Part shown: positions 25,556 to 36,900 of the stretch, piece after piece | How positions within the stretch are numbered: position 1 is the first letter of the stretch | Layout of the letters: the number at the start of each line of letters is the position of its first letter | Origin: Prevotellaceae bacterium UBA1743 | GTDB taxonomy: Bacteria > Bacteroidota > Bacteroidia > Bacteroidales > Bacteroidaceae | DNA: 64,000 nucleotides | Assembly: GCA_002314945.1 (NCBI GenBank) | Contig: DCHV01000097.1 | Location: 2,757-66,756 of the forward strand | Reading direction: 5' to 3' | Program-made: the position numbers and the translations under genes | Notes under the pieces: generated by a model | Seen by the model: only the letters and a program-made list of their open reading frames with translations | What the model was told of the DNA's origin: nothing | Database searches by the model: none

Positions 25556-26878
25556 ATGAAAAAGAAAAGATACATTGTGAAGATGGTGTTGCTGCTGATG
25601 TGGCTGCCATCGGTCGCTGTCGCACAGGAAGTGAATTATGACGAAAGCAAAGTGGAACCCTATACGCTGGAAGATCCTCTGCGATTTGCGGATGGGAAGC
25701 GCGTGAAGAATGCTGCTGACTGGAAGAGACGTCGTGCCGAAATATTGCAGCTGTTTCAGCAGGAAATGTATGGACAGATGCCTGCTCCGTGCAAGGAGGT
25801 GGTGACGGAGGTGATAGAGGAAGGGGTGACGTTGGCTGGCTTTGGTATCAGACGCCAGGTGAGAATGTGGTTCCGGGCTGATAAAACTGGACCGAAGGTG
25901 GACTGGATGATAATAAGCCCACGACACATCAAGAAGCCTGTGCCTGCTGTCATTTTCCTGAACTACGTGGGTAATCAGTCGCTGTTGCCAGACAAGGAAA
26001 TACTGGTGACGGATGGTTGGCTGAGGGATGATGAGGAGAATTTCGTGAAGGGTCATCGTACTACGGAGGAGAGCCGAGGATTGTTGGCCGGTCCCAACAG
26101 TGATACGGTATATCCGCTGGGCATGATATTAGCCCGTGGCTATGCTGTGGTGACTGCCTGTTACGGGGAAATTTCACCTGATCCGAACCGTGATGATGCC
26201 CCTGATCGCAACCTTCAGGATGACATTGCCTATACTGGTATCTTTGATTTGTGGGGACCACGCGATGATTCCCGCAAAGATAATACCACGGCGCTGGCTG
26301 CCTGGGGATGGACACTGATGCGTGGCATGGATATGATAGAACGCGATCCTACCCTCGATGCGAGGAGGGTGGTGGTGACTGGCTGCTCACGGCTGGGTAA
26401 GGCTGCGCTGCTGGCTGGTGCCTTCGATGAACGGTTTCCTGTGGTGGTGCCTGTGCAGACTGGTGGTGGCGGTGCGCCTCTGGCCAAGCGTAACTTTGGC
26501 GAAAGCATCAGCACTGAGGTGGCAATGTTTACTCACTGGTATTGCCGTGCTTACGATAAGTATGCAGGCAAGGAGGATACGATGCCCTTCGATCAGCATC
26601 TGTTGTTGGCGTGTGTGGCTCCAAGAGCATTGTTGGTGGAGGGATTTGACAAGGATTGGTTTGATACCAAGGGCGAGTTTCTGTCGGTCCGGGCTGCAAG
26701 TCCAGTATGGAAATTCCTGGGCAAGGGTGGATTGCCCGACGTGGAATGGCCTGACGACTATGATACCAAGGCTATCGGCAAGGATGTAGGGTATGTACGC
26801 CGTGACCAGGAACATGGTATCTCGGCTATCGACTGGACCTGGATGATGGACTTTGCCGACAAGGTGTTCGGCAAGTAA
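25556..26878 (+). CDS. CE15-like glucuronoyl esterase
   Basis: A 440-aa secreted alpha/beta hydrolase (signal peptide to about residue 24). The nucleophile elbow GCSRLGK puts the serine at 278, and the catalytic histidine is likely H420 in DQEHGIS. This is the CE15 arrangement (GCSRxGK). CE15 enzymes cleave the ester between lignin and 4-O-methyl-glucuronic acid of xylan, although many gut Bacteroidales members have broader specificity. The GGGGAPLAKRNFGES segment deviates from the fungal type. It stands alone, convergent with the coiled-coil gene, which ends 32 bp away. Confidence 0.85.
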   Translation: MKKKRYIVKMVLLLMWLPSVAVAQEVNYDESKVEPYTLEDPLRFADGKRVKNAADWKRRRAEILQLFQQEMYGQMPAPCKEVVTEVIEEGVTLAGFGIRRQVRMWFRADKTGPKVDWMIISPRHIKKPVPAVIFLNYVGNQSLLPDKEILVTDGWLRDDEENFVKGHRTTEESRGLLAGPNSDTVYPLGMILARGYAVVTACYGEISPDPNRDDAPDRNLQDDIAYTGIFDLWGPRDDSRKDNTTALAAWGWTLMRGMDMIERDPTLDARRVVVTGCSRLGKAALLAGAFDERFPVVVPVQTGGGGAPLAKRNFGESISTEVAMFTHWYCRAYDKYAGKEDTMPFDQHLLLACVAPRALLVEGFDKDWFDTKGEFLSVRAASPVWKFLGKGGLPDVEWPDDYDTKAIGKDVGYVRRDQEHGISAIDWTWMMDFADKVFGK

Positions 26879-26910
26879 GCCTACGGTGGGGTAGGGGCGT
26901 ATCAGGGACG

Positions 26911-29568
26911 TCAGTCGGCTTCTTCGTAGAGGGGTTTTTGGGCCCTTTGGTGATTCTCCATGGCGACATCAGCCTTGGCTATCTGTATGACTGCTTCCAT
27001 GCGCTTCTGTGTGAGCGTCTCTTCCTGCCCAATCAAACTCTCCTGTATGCCATCCGCATCCTGTAGCGATGAGAATCCGCTCTCTGCCTGTATGCCTATC
27101 AACTGGCTCTCGAGTGATGCTACTTTCGATTGGCAAAGAATCTGTTCCGTCTGCAGCTCGCGCAGTTTCCTGAACCTCGTATTCCTATCGTCCGAGAAGG
27201 TGAAGATACGTTGCAGTTCCTCGTACTGGATGGGGGTATGATGCTGATTGAAGCCCAGGATCCATTGATCCACCACGGTACGCCGGTTCAGCAAATCGCG
27301 GTTCCACATCTCCCTGAATATGCCGATTTCCTCCAATCGTCCCTTGAGTACATGTTCCTTCCGACGGGTTTCCTCTGCCTCTGCCCCGATTCTCTCTTCC
27401 TCTTTCTTTGCCTCCTGTAAATCCTGCAGAATAGAATTGTGAAACATTTTGATGGACATGGAGTCTTCCATCTTGTTGATCCTTTGTGAAGTTTCCCCTA
27501 TGCCATCCTCGCATTCCTTGATGTGATTCAGCAGAACGGACCGATTTTCCAAAAGATGCGTTTTCTTTTCCTCCTCGTTCGTCAACTGGACTTTGAGCAG
27601 TTTGAGTTCCTTGTCTCTGTCGGAAATCTTATCGTTCACGACTTTCCAACTATCAATAAGCTGCTGAATATGTGATTTCAATCCTTCGGGGTTCTCTTTC
27701 CATTCTTTCTGCCACTCTGCAATCGAGATGGTTGCGTCCAATACCTCGTACACATCGCGGTACCTGCTTGTGGCATTGTCTATCTGATGACGGAGTCGTT
27801 CGGCCTTCACCTCCATCACCTGGCAGCCTGTGTTCAACTCGTTCAGGCGGACGATCAAATCATTCTTCTTCTGTTCCAACTTGGTCAAGTCGCGTCCCAA
27901 TGCGTTGATGCAATCCTGATGCTGATTGAATTCGGACAGCTGACGTTGAGCTTCCTCGGCATCGCGTCTGGCATTCTCGACAAGTTGCCGCAGCATGATA
28001 TCACGGGCTTCCCGATTGGTGCTGGGCGTGCAATCGGAAAAGGTGGAATCGAGAGATACATAGAGTCCCCATTCCTTGACGCTGTTTTTCTGTAGCTCCG
28101 CCACCATCATCAGAAATGATTCCTTCTCCCGCTGAACTGCCTTGCAACGGATGAGTGTATCCTGCAATTCGGACAAGGCCTTTTCCTTCCCTGAAAGTTC
28201 CTCTGACATCTCTTCGTACTCTGTCTTGAAACTTCCTATCAACCGGCTTTGCTCCAACATCGAATCGCTATGGTAGGGATGATGGGTGGCGCCACATACT
28301 GCACAGGCATCGCCTTCCCTGAGTCCGCCGCGCAATTGTATTATGTTCTGTCCCTTGCTCAGGATGAACGTATTCTCTTTCTCGTGACAAATATGCCGTA
28401 GTTTTGTCACCTCGGCCGACAACTCACGGATACTTTCCTGGGTATGCTCAATCTGCAGGTTGAGGCTTCGCAGTTCCGTGGTCAAGTCTTCGGCTATCGA
28501 ATAGCCCTGTGCGATACGTTGCCACAATGAGTGGGCCGAGAGCAACATCTGATTGCGTCTTTTACCCTCGGAAGCCCTCTCCTGGAGCGTATGGCTTTCC
28601 TGTCCCTGAATGGCCATTCTGTGTATCTCGACTTCGTGACTGCATGTCTCTATCTGGGCCTGTACTTCCTGATACTGCTCGAAGACCTTGCTGAGCATCT
28701 CGTTTTCCTCCTCCTGTCGTAGAACGACCTCCTCGCGCATGGCTCTCAGTTTTCTCAGGCGTTCCCCTGTCGCAAAGAGCCAGTCCAAGCGCAACAACAC
28801 GCTTTCGCCATGCAGAAGCATCTGTTCGTACATTTCCATGTTCTGCCGACTCGCCCTGTGACGTCCCAACTCAGTTTCCACACGGGAAATGTCTTCGCAC
28901 AAACGCTCTATACACTGCTGACTTTCGTCCAGATGACCTTGCAATCTACCGAGTCTTCCCTGCCAATACTCCTTTTCCCTCGCCCATACTTCGGAAGCTC
29001 CTTCCGACTTGTATGCCTCCAAGACCACATCTGTAGTCTGGCGCATACGAGTCTCCAATGCAATACGATTCTCCCGTGCCTGTCCGAGTCTTTTCAGCAA
29101 ATTGTCCCATGAAGCCTGTTTCTCGGAAATCTCCCTGGAGAGGCTGTCATATTCCTGCTTGTTTTCCAAGAGATGCTGTTCGCGCGACTGAATCCACTCA
29201 TAATCCTTGAAGATAGGTTCTACCAATTCATACCGTTCCATCAGATTGCCTACCTCGGACATCATGGAGACTTGCTTGTTGAGTTCCCCCAGATGCTTCC
29301 TCTCTTGTTCCAAGACAATATTCAATTCGTTGTATTGACGAATCCACATAATCTGCTGACGCAACCGTGCCAGACTGTCCTCGATATTGCGAAGCTTGGT
29401 CTCTGCCAACCTTCTTGTCTCCTGTATCCGAGCCAACTGTGCTTCCGTCATCAAATCGACAGGAGCTTGTCTGGGTTGTATCTCCTCGACAGGATGCTCT
29501 ATCTCCTGAACAATCTTTTCTTCCTCTTTCTTTCCCGCCTCAGCGTCCGTTCTGCCAAAAAACCTCAT
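26911..29568 (-). CDS. Coiled-coil protein with SbcC/Rad50-type zinc hook but no ATPase head
   Basis: An 885-aa cytoplasmic protein (no signal peptide) that is nearly all coiled coil. In the middle, residues 420-432 read DACAVCGATHHPY, a CxxC zinc hook in the SbcC style, with about 420 residues of coil on one side and 460 on the other, as in Rad50/SbcC arms. The Walker A motif expected at the N-terminus (GPNGAGKST type) and the Walker B and signature motifs expected at the C-terminus are missing; the protein begins MRFFGRTDAEAGKKEEEK. No neighbouring frame encodes a head. The uninterrupted frame suggests a maintained protein rather than a decayed one. It begins 9 nt after the GH78 gene and shares its strand. 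Confidence 0.75.
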   Translation of the reverse strand: MRFFGRTDAEAGKKEEEKIVQEIEHPVEEIQPRQAPVDLMTEAQLARIQETRRLAETKLRNIEDSLARLRQQIMWIRQYNELNIVLEQERKHLGELNKQVSMMSEVGNLMERYELVEPIFKDYEWIQSREQHLLENKQEYDSLSREISEKQASWDNLLKRLGQARENRIALETRMRQTTDVVLEAYKSEGASEVWAREKEYWQGRLGRLQGHLDESQQCIERLCEDISRVETELGRHRASRQNMEMYEQMLLHGESVLLRLDWLFATGERLRKLRAMREEVVLRQEEENEMLSKVFEQYQEVQAQIETCSHEVEIHRMAIQGQESHTLQERASEGKRRNQMLLSAHSLWQRIAQGYSIAEDLTTELRSLNLQIEHTQESIRELSAEVTKLRHICHEKENTFILSKGQNIIQLRGGLREGDACAVCGATHHPYHSDSMLEQSRLIGSFKTEYEEMSEELSGKEKALSELQDTLIRCKAVQREKESFLMMVAELQKNSVKEWGLYVSLDSTFSDCTPSTNREARDIMLRQLVENARRDAEEAQRQLSEFNQHQDCINALGRDLTKLEQKKNDLIVRLNELNTGCQVMEVKAERLRHQIDNATSRYRDVYEVLDATISIAEWQKEWKENPEGLKSHIQQLIDSWKVVNDKISDRDKELKLLKVQLTNEEEKKTHLLENRSVLLNHIKECEDGIGETSQRINKMEDSMSIKMFHNSILQDLQEAKKEEERIGAEAEETRRKEHVLKGRLEEIGIFREMWNRDLLNRRTVVDQWILGFNQHHTPIQYEELQRIFTFSDDRNTRFRKLRELQTEQILCQSKVASLESQLIGIQAESGFSSLQDADGIQESLIGQEETLTQKRMEAVIQIAKADVAMENHQRAQKPLYEEAD

Positions 29569-29577
29569 ATACCGATA

Positions 29578-32322
29578 TTACGAATTACGTATCACAATTC
29601 TACGATGTCCACTCTCCATTCTGTAATAGTCTTTCCCTCCTGCCGTCTTCACAGGTAGGGAATCCAGGGAATCCATCTCTTCACCATTCACCTGGATATG
29701 CTTACCCTGAGGCAACGCCACTATGGCTGTACTGCCAACTGGTATGACAATGTCCCACACCAGGGAATCTCCTTCGTGTCTCCAATCGCTTGACACCTGT
29801 CCGTAGGCTGTCTCCAGCGTCCCCCGAGCCCACGACAAGCAATCTGTCACGGTAGGTTCCATCAAGATGTGCTTGTATCCTGGTCCCTCCTCTGTAGGAC
29901 GTATGCCCAACACATCTTCGTAGAACCAGATATCATACCCTCCCTGCATGGGATGGCAATGGGAGCCCAGATCCCGATATGCATCGTCCATCGTATATGG
30001 AAGAGATTCCCACAAAGTAGTCACTTTCAGCGAATCAATCATCAAGCCCCAACTGTTCTCTCCTTTCTTGGTATAGAGTTCAACTGCTTCCTTGGCATGT
30101 CCATTGCGGCTCAATGCACTACCGAAGCGACTCAGACCAAAGATTCCCATGTTCAAGAATCTGAAAGGTGTATTATTGATGTCGAACATCAATGCTTCCG
30201 CTATTTCCGCCCCACTTTTTCCTTCAGGGATAAGCTGTAACGACAGCGCCATGGCATCGGCTGTCTGACTTCCGAATGTATTCCGCAGAGGATTGAAGAA
30301 CTTCCGTATCATTGCCTCCCTGGTCTGTTTCTCCCTGTCTGCAAAGAAATCCGCATCTGCCTGTTTTCCCAACAAGGATGCCACCTTTGCCATAATCTGC
30401 AAATCAATCAGATGAAATGCGGTACTGCTGAACTCCACTTTCGTGGGATTGTGGGCATGGTCGTTCTTCGGAGGACACCAATCTCCCAATCCTTCATATA
30501 CGATATCCTCTATGGCCGTGCTATCGATATGCCGTGTCCACAATGCCATCATATCGTAATAATCATCCAGAATCCCACGATTCCCATACTGCAGATACAG
30601 ATGCCAGGGTAATTGTACTACGGCCGTTCCCCAATCGGGAGATGCCACTCCACAAAGACGTTTGCCAGGAGCTATCATGGAAGGGATGCCGTAAGTCTTG
30701 TCTTTATAGTAGAAAAATTGGTTGATATACTTATGGTGCAAGGTGTTCTCGAGATAGCAATCACTCGTGGTGCGAATATCCTCAAGATACTTGACCCAAA
30801 AATTGTTCATCTGGAAATTCATGTTGGCAGCCTTGTCATAGGCATGTGTATCACCCAGCCAACCACATTTCTCACGCTGGTTGCAATCCACAGGCAAGCC
30901 TACGAATGCATTGAGAAACGTCTGACGTGCCAACTGATGCAAGGCGTTCATCTGAGAATCTGAGCAAGAAAATGTGCCACGCTCTGCCACATCGGTATGC
31001 ACAGGAATGACTTTCAGCCAAGAAAGCTCTGGTTGCTGATCTGTCCCTTCGACAGTCAATTCGACATACTGAAAACCATGATACGTAAAACAGGGGCTCC
31101 AAGTCTCGCGTCCAGTTCCGGCACAGATATATCGATCTTGCTGATAACCTATAAAAATTCGCCCTGTACTGCAAAAATCAACATCTCCCTGAGGTGTCAG
31201 TGATTCTGCGCCCCGGGTTGTCAGGACGGTACCAGCAGGCAAGACCACATCAAACTGCACATTCGCTGTCCTGTTGACGCCAAAATCATAGATCCACCGA
31301 TTACCCTCTCCTGGTGCCTTCCACATTCTGACGGCATTGACTACGTCCTGCTGTCGCATAGGTCTCATCTCTTGCGCAAGCATACGCGGAGGAAGCACGC
31401 CTGTCGCTTTTTGGCAGGAGTTCCATCCCTCTCTGTCAGCCCCTGCCACAGACCAATCCTCTACCGCCCTGCGTGCATCATATTCATCACCCTGATACAC
31501 ATTGCTGCGCAGAAGAGGCCCTTCTTTCCAACTCCATGTCTCGTCCGAACCTATCGTCTGTGTGGTTCCATCAGAATATTCCACATTCAGTTGACAACGC
31601 AATATGGGATCACCATACGAGAAGCCTGTAGGAGTCCATACCTTGTCCTGGGAATACCATCCCTTGCCCAACATCACACCGATACAATTCTCCCCCTTGG
31701 TCATCAATAATCGCGTCACGTCATGGGCACTGTACAAAGCTCTCTTCTCATAGTCCGTCTGAGCAGGATCCAGCACTCGGGTGGCATCTACCACCTTCCC
31801 GTTCATCCATAGTTGGCTACACCCAAGTCCGCACAAATATACCATGGCACGACGTACTTTCTTTCGCTCAAGTACAAAAGACTTGCGCAAGTAGGGCAGG
31901 GGAGCATCACCTTGCTGACCTGAACATATCCATTCTCCCACCCAATCCTCGTTGATAGCCATTCCAAAGTGGGCTCTCTCGCTCCACTTCGTAGGAACAC
32001 CTTTTTCGTCCCATACACGCACACGCCATGAATATTCCCTTCCAGGCAAAAATGAGACATCTGGCATTACCTCATGTTGTGCATCACTCTCCACTTTCGA
32101 GGTACGTAGTACAGGTTTTCCATCGCAATCTATCTGCAACTGATATGCTGTCTGAGAGGATCCGGGACGAGTGCAAGAAAGTTTCCACCCCAGTCTCACG
32201 TCATTTACGCAGGAGGGATTTGTTTCTTCGTTGACTGTGAGACCTGTCACCATCATCTCGTCATGGGCCGACGCAATCAGATGGCACAAACACATCCAAA
32301 TGACAAACAAAATTCTTCTCAT
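29578..32322 (-). CDS. GH78 alpha-L-rhamnosidase
   Basis: A 914-aa secreted enzyme (signal peptide to about residue 19) that releases L-rhamnose from plant polysaccharides or glycosides. It has N-terminal beta domains (RLGWKLSC ... QTAYQLQI), the rhamnosidase N-domain with the WMNG carbohydrate-binding segment, an (alpha/alpha)6 barrel with the acidic catalytic stretch DCNQREKCGWLGD and GDWCPP, and a C-terminal beta domain. No susC/susD pair is nearby, so it is an orphan carbohydrate-active enzyme. It lies 15 nt after porX. Confidence 0.93.
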   Translation of the reverse strand: MRRILFVIWMCLCHLIASAHDEMMVTGLTVNEETNPSCVNDVRLGWKLSCTRPGSSQTAYQLQIDCDGKPVLRTSKVESDAQHEVMPDVSFLPGREYSWRVRVWDEKGVPTKWSERAHFGMAINEDWVGEWICSGQQGDAPLPYLRKSFVLERKKVRRAMVYLCGLGCSQLWMNGKVVDATRVLDPAQTDYEKRALYSAHDVTRLLMTKGENCIGVMLGKGWYSQDKVWTPTGFSYGDPILRCQLNVEYSDGTTQTIGSDETWSWKEGPLLRSNVYQGDEYDARRAVEDWSVAGADREGWNSCQKATGVLPPRMLAQEMRPMRQQDVVNAVRMWKAPGEGNRWIYDFGVNRTANVQFDVVLPAGTVLTTRGAESLTPQGDVDFCSTGRIFIGYQQDRYICAGTGRETWSPCFTYHGFQYVELTVEGTDQQPELSWLKVIPVHTDVAERGTFSCSDSQMNALHQLARQTFLNAFVGLPVDCNQREKCGWLGDTHAYDKAANMNFQMNNFWVKYLEDIRTTSDCYLENTLHHKYINQFFYYKDKTYGIPSMIAPGKRLCGVASPDWGTAVVQLPWHLYLQYGNRGILDDYYDMMALWTRHIDSTAIEDIVYEGLGDWCPPKNDHAHNPTKVEFSSTAFHLIDLQIMAKVASLLGKQADADFFADREKQTREAMIRKFFNPLRNTFGSQTADAMALSLQLIPEGKSGAEIAEALMFDINNTPFRFLNMGIFGLSRFGSALSRNGHAKEAVELYTKKGENSWGLMIDSLKVTTLWESLPYTMDDAYRDLGSHCHPMQGGYDIWFYEDVLGIRPTEEGPGYKHILMEPTVTDCLSWARGTLETAYGQVSSDWRHEGDSLVWDIVIPVGSTAIVALPQGKHIQVNGEEMDSLDSLPVKTAGGKDYYRMESGHRRIVIRNS

Positions 32323-32337
32323 AATGCAGAATTCATT

Positions 32338-33879
32338 TCACTTTTTCTTTCCCTGCATACTGATGAGAGGAATGAGCATTTCCTCCATACTGACACCGCC
32401 ATGCTGGAACGTATCCTTGAAATATTGCACATAACTGCTGTAACTATTGGGATATATGAAGAAATCATCTCCCGTGGCGAATATATAGGAAGTGCTCAGA
32501 TTGGGGCTTGGCAGACCTGCCTTCTGGGGCTCTCGTATCTCAAATACTTCCCGGGGATTGTAGGTAAGGCTCTTTCCCAACTTGTAGCGCAGGTTGGTGT
32601 TTGTATTACGATCGCCTATCACTTTGATGGGATTGGCCGTACGAATGCTTCCATGGTCGGTCGTGAGGATGACACGATAAGGGCTGGTAGAAAGAATTCG
32701 GAAAAGTTCAGCCACAGGAGAATGCCGGAACCAACTAAGTGTGATGCTGCGATAGGCGGCTTCGTTGTTGGCCAATTCGCGTACCATCCTGCTCTCTGTA
32801 CGCGCATGGGAGAGCATATCGATGAAGTTGAGTACTACCACATTCAGGTCGTATTTCCCCAGTTGTGGAAGTTGTTGTATCAACTTCTCCGCTGCCTGAG
32901 AATCATTGATTTTATGGTAGGTAAAGGTGTTCTTCCTCCTGTATCGGTCGAACTGCGTCTTGATGAGCGGGGCCTCGTTGAGATTCTTCCCTTCCTCGGA
33001 ATCCTCGTCCACCCACAGATCGGGGAACATGCGGGATATGATGGTAGGCATCAAACCACTGAATATAGAATTACGGGCATATTGGGTGGCAGTAGGTAAA
33101 ATGCTACAATAGAGATTCTCCTCGATAGTAAAGAGATCGGAAATCTCGTTGCAGATCATCCGCCATTGGTCGTAGCGGAAATTGTCTATCACGAGAAGGA
33201 ACACCTTCTCCCCCTTGTCCAAACACGGAAAAACGCATCGTTTGAAGACATCCGTGCTCATCAGGGGACGATTGTCCGCTTGCTCCATCCATTTCATATA
33301 ATTGCGACGGATGAACTTGGCAAAATCCGTATTGGCATCTTTCTTCTGCATGGCCAACATCTCGCGGATTCCACTTTCCGTCTCGGACAACTGCAATTCC
33401 CAATAAGTGAGTTTGCGATAGACTTCCATCCAATCTTCCAAAGAAGAGGATTGGGCTATCATTTGCCCTATTCTGGAAAAGTCTTGTTGATAGGCTGTCT
33501 GAGTCACCTCACTCACGATTTCCTTTTGATGCAAGTTCTTCTTCAGCGTCAGAAGTATCTGGATAGGATTGACCGGTTTGATGAGATAATCGGCTATTTG
33601 TGAACCGATAGCCTGTTCCATGAGATTTTCCTCCTCACTTTTTGTGACCATCACCACGGGAGTACCAGGTGCCATTTCCTTGATTCTCCCCAGTGTCTCC
33701 AGTCCACTCAGACCTGGCATGTTCTCATCGAGCAGAATGAGGTCGAACGTCTCTTCCGCACATTTATCCAACGCATCATACCCATTAGTTGCCGTCTGCA
33801 TCTCATATCCTTTTTTCTCAAGAAATAGGATATGGCCTTTCAGCAACTCAATTTCATCATCTATCCACAGGAGTTTCAT
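32338..33879 (-). CDS. porX: Response regulator PorX with PglZ/alkaline-phosphatase-fold domain
   Basis: A 513-aa regulator of the type IX secretion system. The N-terminal receiver (1-125) has D7/D8 and the phosphoacceptor D51 in LILLDENMPG. The C-terminal alkaline-phosphatase-fold domain (about 200-510) has VFLLVIDNFRYDQWR, the candidate nucleophile threonine in PTATQYARNSIFSG and the metal site TTDHGS. Known PorX proteins combine phosphorylation with nucleotide phosphodiesterase activity and pair with PorY. It lies 53 nt after porW, and no sensor kinase gene is adjacent. Confidence 0.93.
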   Translation of the reverse strand: MKLLWIDDEIELLKGHILFLEKKGYEMQTATNGYDALDKCAEETFDLILLDENMPGLSGLETLGRIKEMAPGTPVVMVTKSEEENLMEQAIGSQIADYLIKPVNPIQILLTLKKNLHQKEIVSEVTQTAYQQDFSRIGQMIAQSSSLEDWMEVYRKLTYWELQLSETESGIREMLAMQKKDANTDFAKFIRRNYMKWMEQADNRPLMSTDVFKRCVFPCLDKGEKVFLLVIDNFRYDQWRMICNEISDLFTIEENLYCSILPTATQYARNSIFSGLMPTIISRMFPDLWVDEDSEEGKNLNEAPLIKTQFDRYRRKNTFTYHKINDSQAAEKLIQQLPQLGKYDLNVVVLNFIDMLSHARTESRMVRELANNEAAYRSITLSWFRHSPVAELFRILSTSPYRVILTTDHGSIRTANPIKVIGDRNTNTNLRYKLGKSLTYNPREVFEIREPQKAGLPSPNLSTSYIFATGDDFFIYPNSYSSYVQYFKDTFQHGGVSMEEMLIPLISMQGKKK

Positions 33880-33932
33880 TTGCTTGTTCTTTTACGAGTG
33901 TTTGAATAGGAAGGTACGACAATCATTTTCTA

Positions 33933-36900
33933 TCAAAAGCCAAAGGGGAAATCGTCATCGGAAACACTCTGGGTCTCTGTTTCCTCCTCTGCCTCCTCTT
34001 CTTCGGCGGCTTTGTCAGCCTCATCCGGATCCAAGATCTTCACATCAGAAGGAGCGTCTATCATCAAATTCTCGGGAATATCCAATGGTGCGAACTTCTC
34101 CTCGTAGAAATGTTCATAATCCTCGAAACTGAATTCCTTGCCGATTTTCTGGAGGTTTTCTTCCAGAACGAGAATAGTACGCATTCCCTGCAAAAGTTTA
34201 CCCATCCGTTCGTCGGCATAGAGCTTCTGTGCATAGGCATGTACTTCGTCGAAAGAACGGAAACCCTTGAGCATCATCAGCATCAGTCCTTGGTCATCCT
34301 GCGTCTCTATTTCAAAATTCCTGACCTTGTAATTGGAGAAATTATACCTGGATATTTCGAAGAACAGTTGGTCCTCGTCAATACTGCCTGTAGGATAAGC
34401 CAGCACAAACGCGAAATTGCCATAGCGTTCCTCTGAGAACTGTGCATCTTCCATCGATACAGAATCATTCTCTACCGTACGAAGACGTCGTGTCCACACG
34501 TTACTGGTGTCGTATTTCTTATCCATCAGAGGACGCCCCTCTGCTATTCCTCTCGCTATCGAATTGGCCATCTCAGTCACGGCATCCTGAGGATACTTCT
34601 CTATTATTTCTTTCAGAACCACCTGGAAACTGTCTCTCTGTGCAGTATAGAGCAGGCTCATAGCATGAATAAACATGAGTCGGGCACGATGGACACCCTG
34701 AGGAAAGTTCTCGCTGCTCCACTCATAGTTCTGTCCCACCTTTTCATATTCCGAGTTTTGATAAGCTTCGTAGGTAGTTGCATATACGGAATCCTCGATG
34801 TGTTTCCCTTCCTTGGCTATCCATTCATAATTGGGATTACCTATCATCTGAGCGTATTTGCCTTCAGGGAAGTATGTCGTCAAACTATCGCGACAGAGTT
34901 GGGCTTTCTCGAGTTCTCCCATCCTTCCATAAAGAAGGAACAGATGATAATACACATTCTCCCGTTCCTTGTATTCAGGATCAATCTGGAGAAGACGTTG
35001 CATAGAGGCCTCTGCCAAGGTGAAATTCTCCATTCCCTCCTGTTCCAGGATTCCCGCGCTGTATAAAGCATCCGCCAAGATTTTGTTGGAAGCCTGTACC
35101 TGTGCTTCTGTAAATGGAATCACCTTGAGATAATATTCACGATTATGAGGATCTTTGGCAAGTGAGTCGAGGATAGCTGTACTATCCGTCTCAGCCTGGG
35201 CTTGAATGGAATCTGGCAGTTGCTCCGTATCCTTGCCTTTGTTTTTCTTTCCCGATTTCTTTTGTTTGGGAGTAGATGAGGTTTCATTCGTTTCTTCCGT
35301 TTCCTCCGTCACTTCCTCTTGCGAAGATGTCATAGGACGAGAACCTTTGTGACTGATACGCCAACAATCTTCGTTCTCGCGTTTTCCCCACTTCTTCTGG
35401 AAATCCCTCTTTCCCGTCTCCACGATATTAGTATTGTAGAAATACCACGAACCGGACTCGTCCGTACTTGACATATCCTCGGTATTCGGTGAATCGGAAC
35501 TTGAAGAATCCGATTCTTTGGATGAACCCTTTTCTGATTTTTTGTCTTTGCGGGGTTTGTTTGAATCTGAAGCATTCGTCCCCGCTGCGTTCTGTGCTGC
35601 CTCTTGTTTCGCTTTGAGTTTTGCCTCCTCCTTCTCTTTTTTCTTAAGTGCCTCAATCACACGATCGATAGCAGCCAGACACTGGGTGGAGTCCATCTGA
35701 GCCAATTCCTGCAAACTATCTTGGAGATGGATGGCTACAAGATGAGGCTCCAATTCGCCCAACACCTTGCTGCGATGTTGCACCTCCTTGTATGCGTCAT
35801 GCTCCTTGTCCAGGATGCTTGCACATGCCTTGTACGTGCGAGCTGCATCGATAAAGTTGCCACGTTCCCAATACAACTGGCTGAGACATAACAACAGTGA
35901 CGCCTTGGATGGACCAGATTGGGTGGCTTTCTCCACTCCCTTTTCCCAGGCACCTATACAATGGGCTGTATCTTCCACACTCAAATAGATATTACCAATC
36001 GCATAATATACCTGATCCAAATATTTCTCGTTCTTTGTACTCTTTGCCATCCGTTTCAGACGACTCAGCATCTGACGATATTTGCTGCCCGACATTACTT
36101 CGGATTGCAGAATACGGGCATTGAATGCCAATTCGTAAGGGGGATTGGCACGCACCACGCGTCCCAGCGCTTTGTAAGCAGCCGTATTGTCTCCCTGTTC
36201 GTGATACAACTGTCCGAGCAGGAAATTCATCCTCGCACGGGACAGTTTGTCGCGCTCGCTTTTGATTGCCTTTTTCAGGTAGGGAATGGCTTCTTGATGT
36301 TGATTCGTCTCTATCAGATATGCTGCGTATGCATTGTTCAGTTCCCTCACCCCCTTGACAGGCAAACTGTCACGTTGAATCTTTCGGAATATGTCATCGG
36401 CATCGTATGGCCAATTCATAGCTACATAACAACGAGCCATACGAGCACGAGCCACACTGGCTATTTTGGGCTGACTGCCATAGAGTCGCAGAATATAATT
36501 GTAGGTAGAAGCGGCTTCTATGAATTCTCCTTTGTTGAATTGAGCCTCGGCCATCATCATCCACGCATGGTACAGATAGGGATTGTATTCTTTGCGAGAC
36601 ATGAACTCCTTCTCCTTGGGAGTCATCTTCTTGTTCCCTTTCCGAATCGGTTTTTTCTTGATGCTATGCACCTTGATGGCCTTCTCGCATTTTTCTATCG
36701 AAGTGTCGTAGTTGCTTGCTCCTATTTTCTGAGTGCTTTTATTGGTACTGATATACATGGGCAACAGACGGGTATAGTCATCCCTGTGACCTTTCTTCTG
36801 CGCTTCCTTGCCTTCCAGAAAAGCCACTTCACCATTGTACAATGTGTTGAACTGCGCCGTCATCGAATGATAGAACCGTGTTCCCGAAGTGTTCTTCTTG

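Noticed and set aside
26911..29568. Full-length SbcC
   Set aside because: No Walker A or B motifs are present at the ends, and neither flank encodes them; only the zinc hook and coiled coils remain.
29578..32322. Polysaccharide utilisation locus around the GH78 and CE15 genes
   Set aside because: No SusC/SusD pair, hybrid sensor or further glycoside hydrolases are adjacent, so the two enzymes are treated as isolated.
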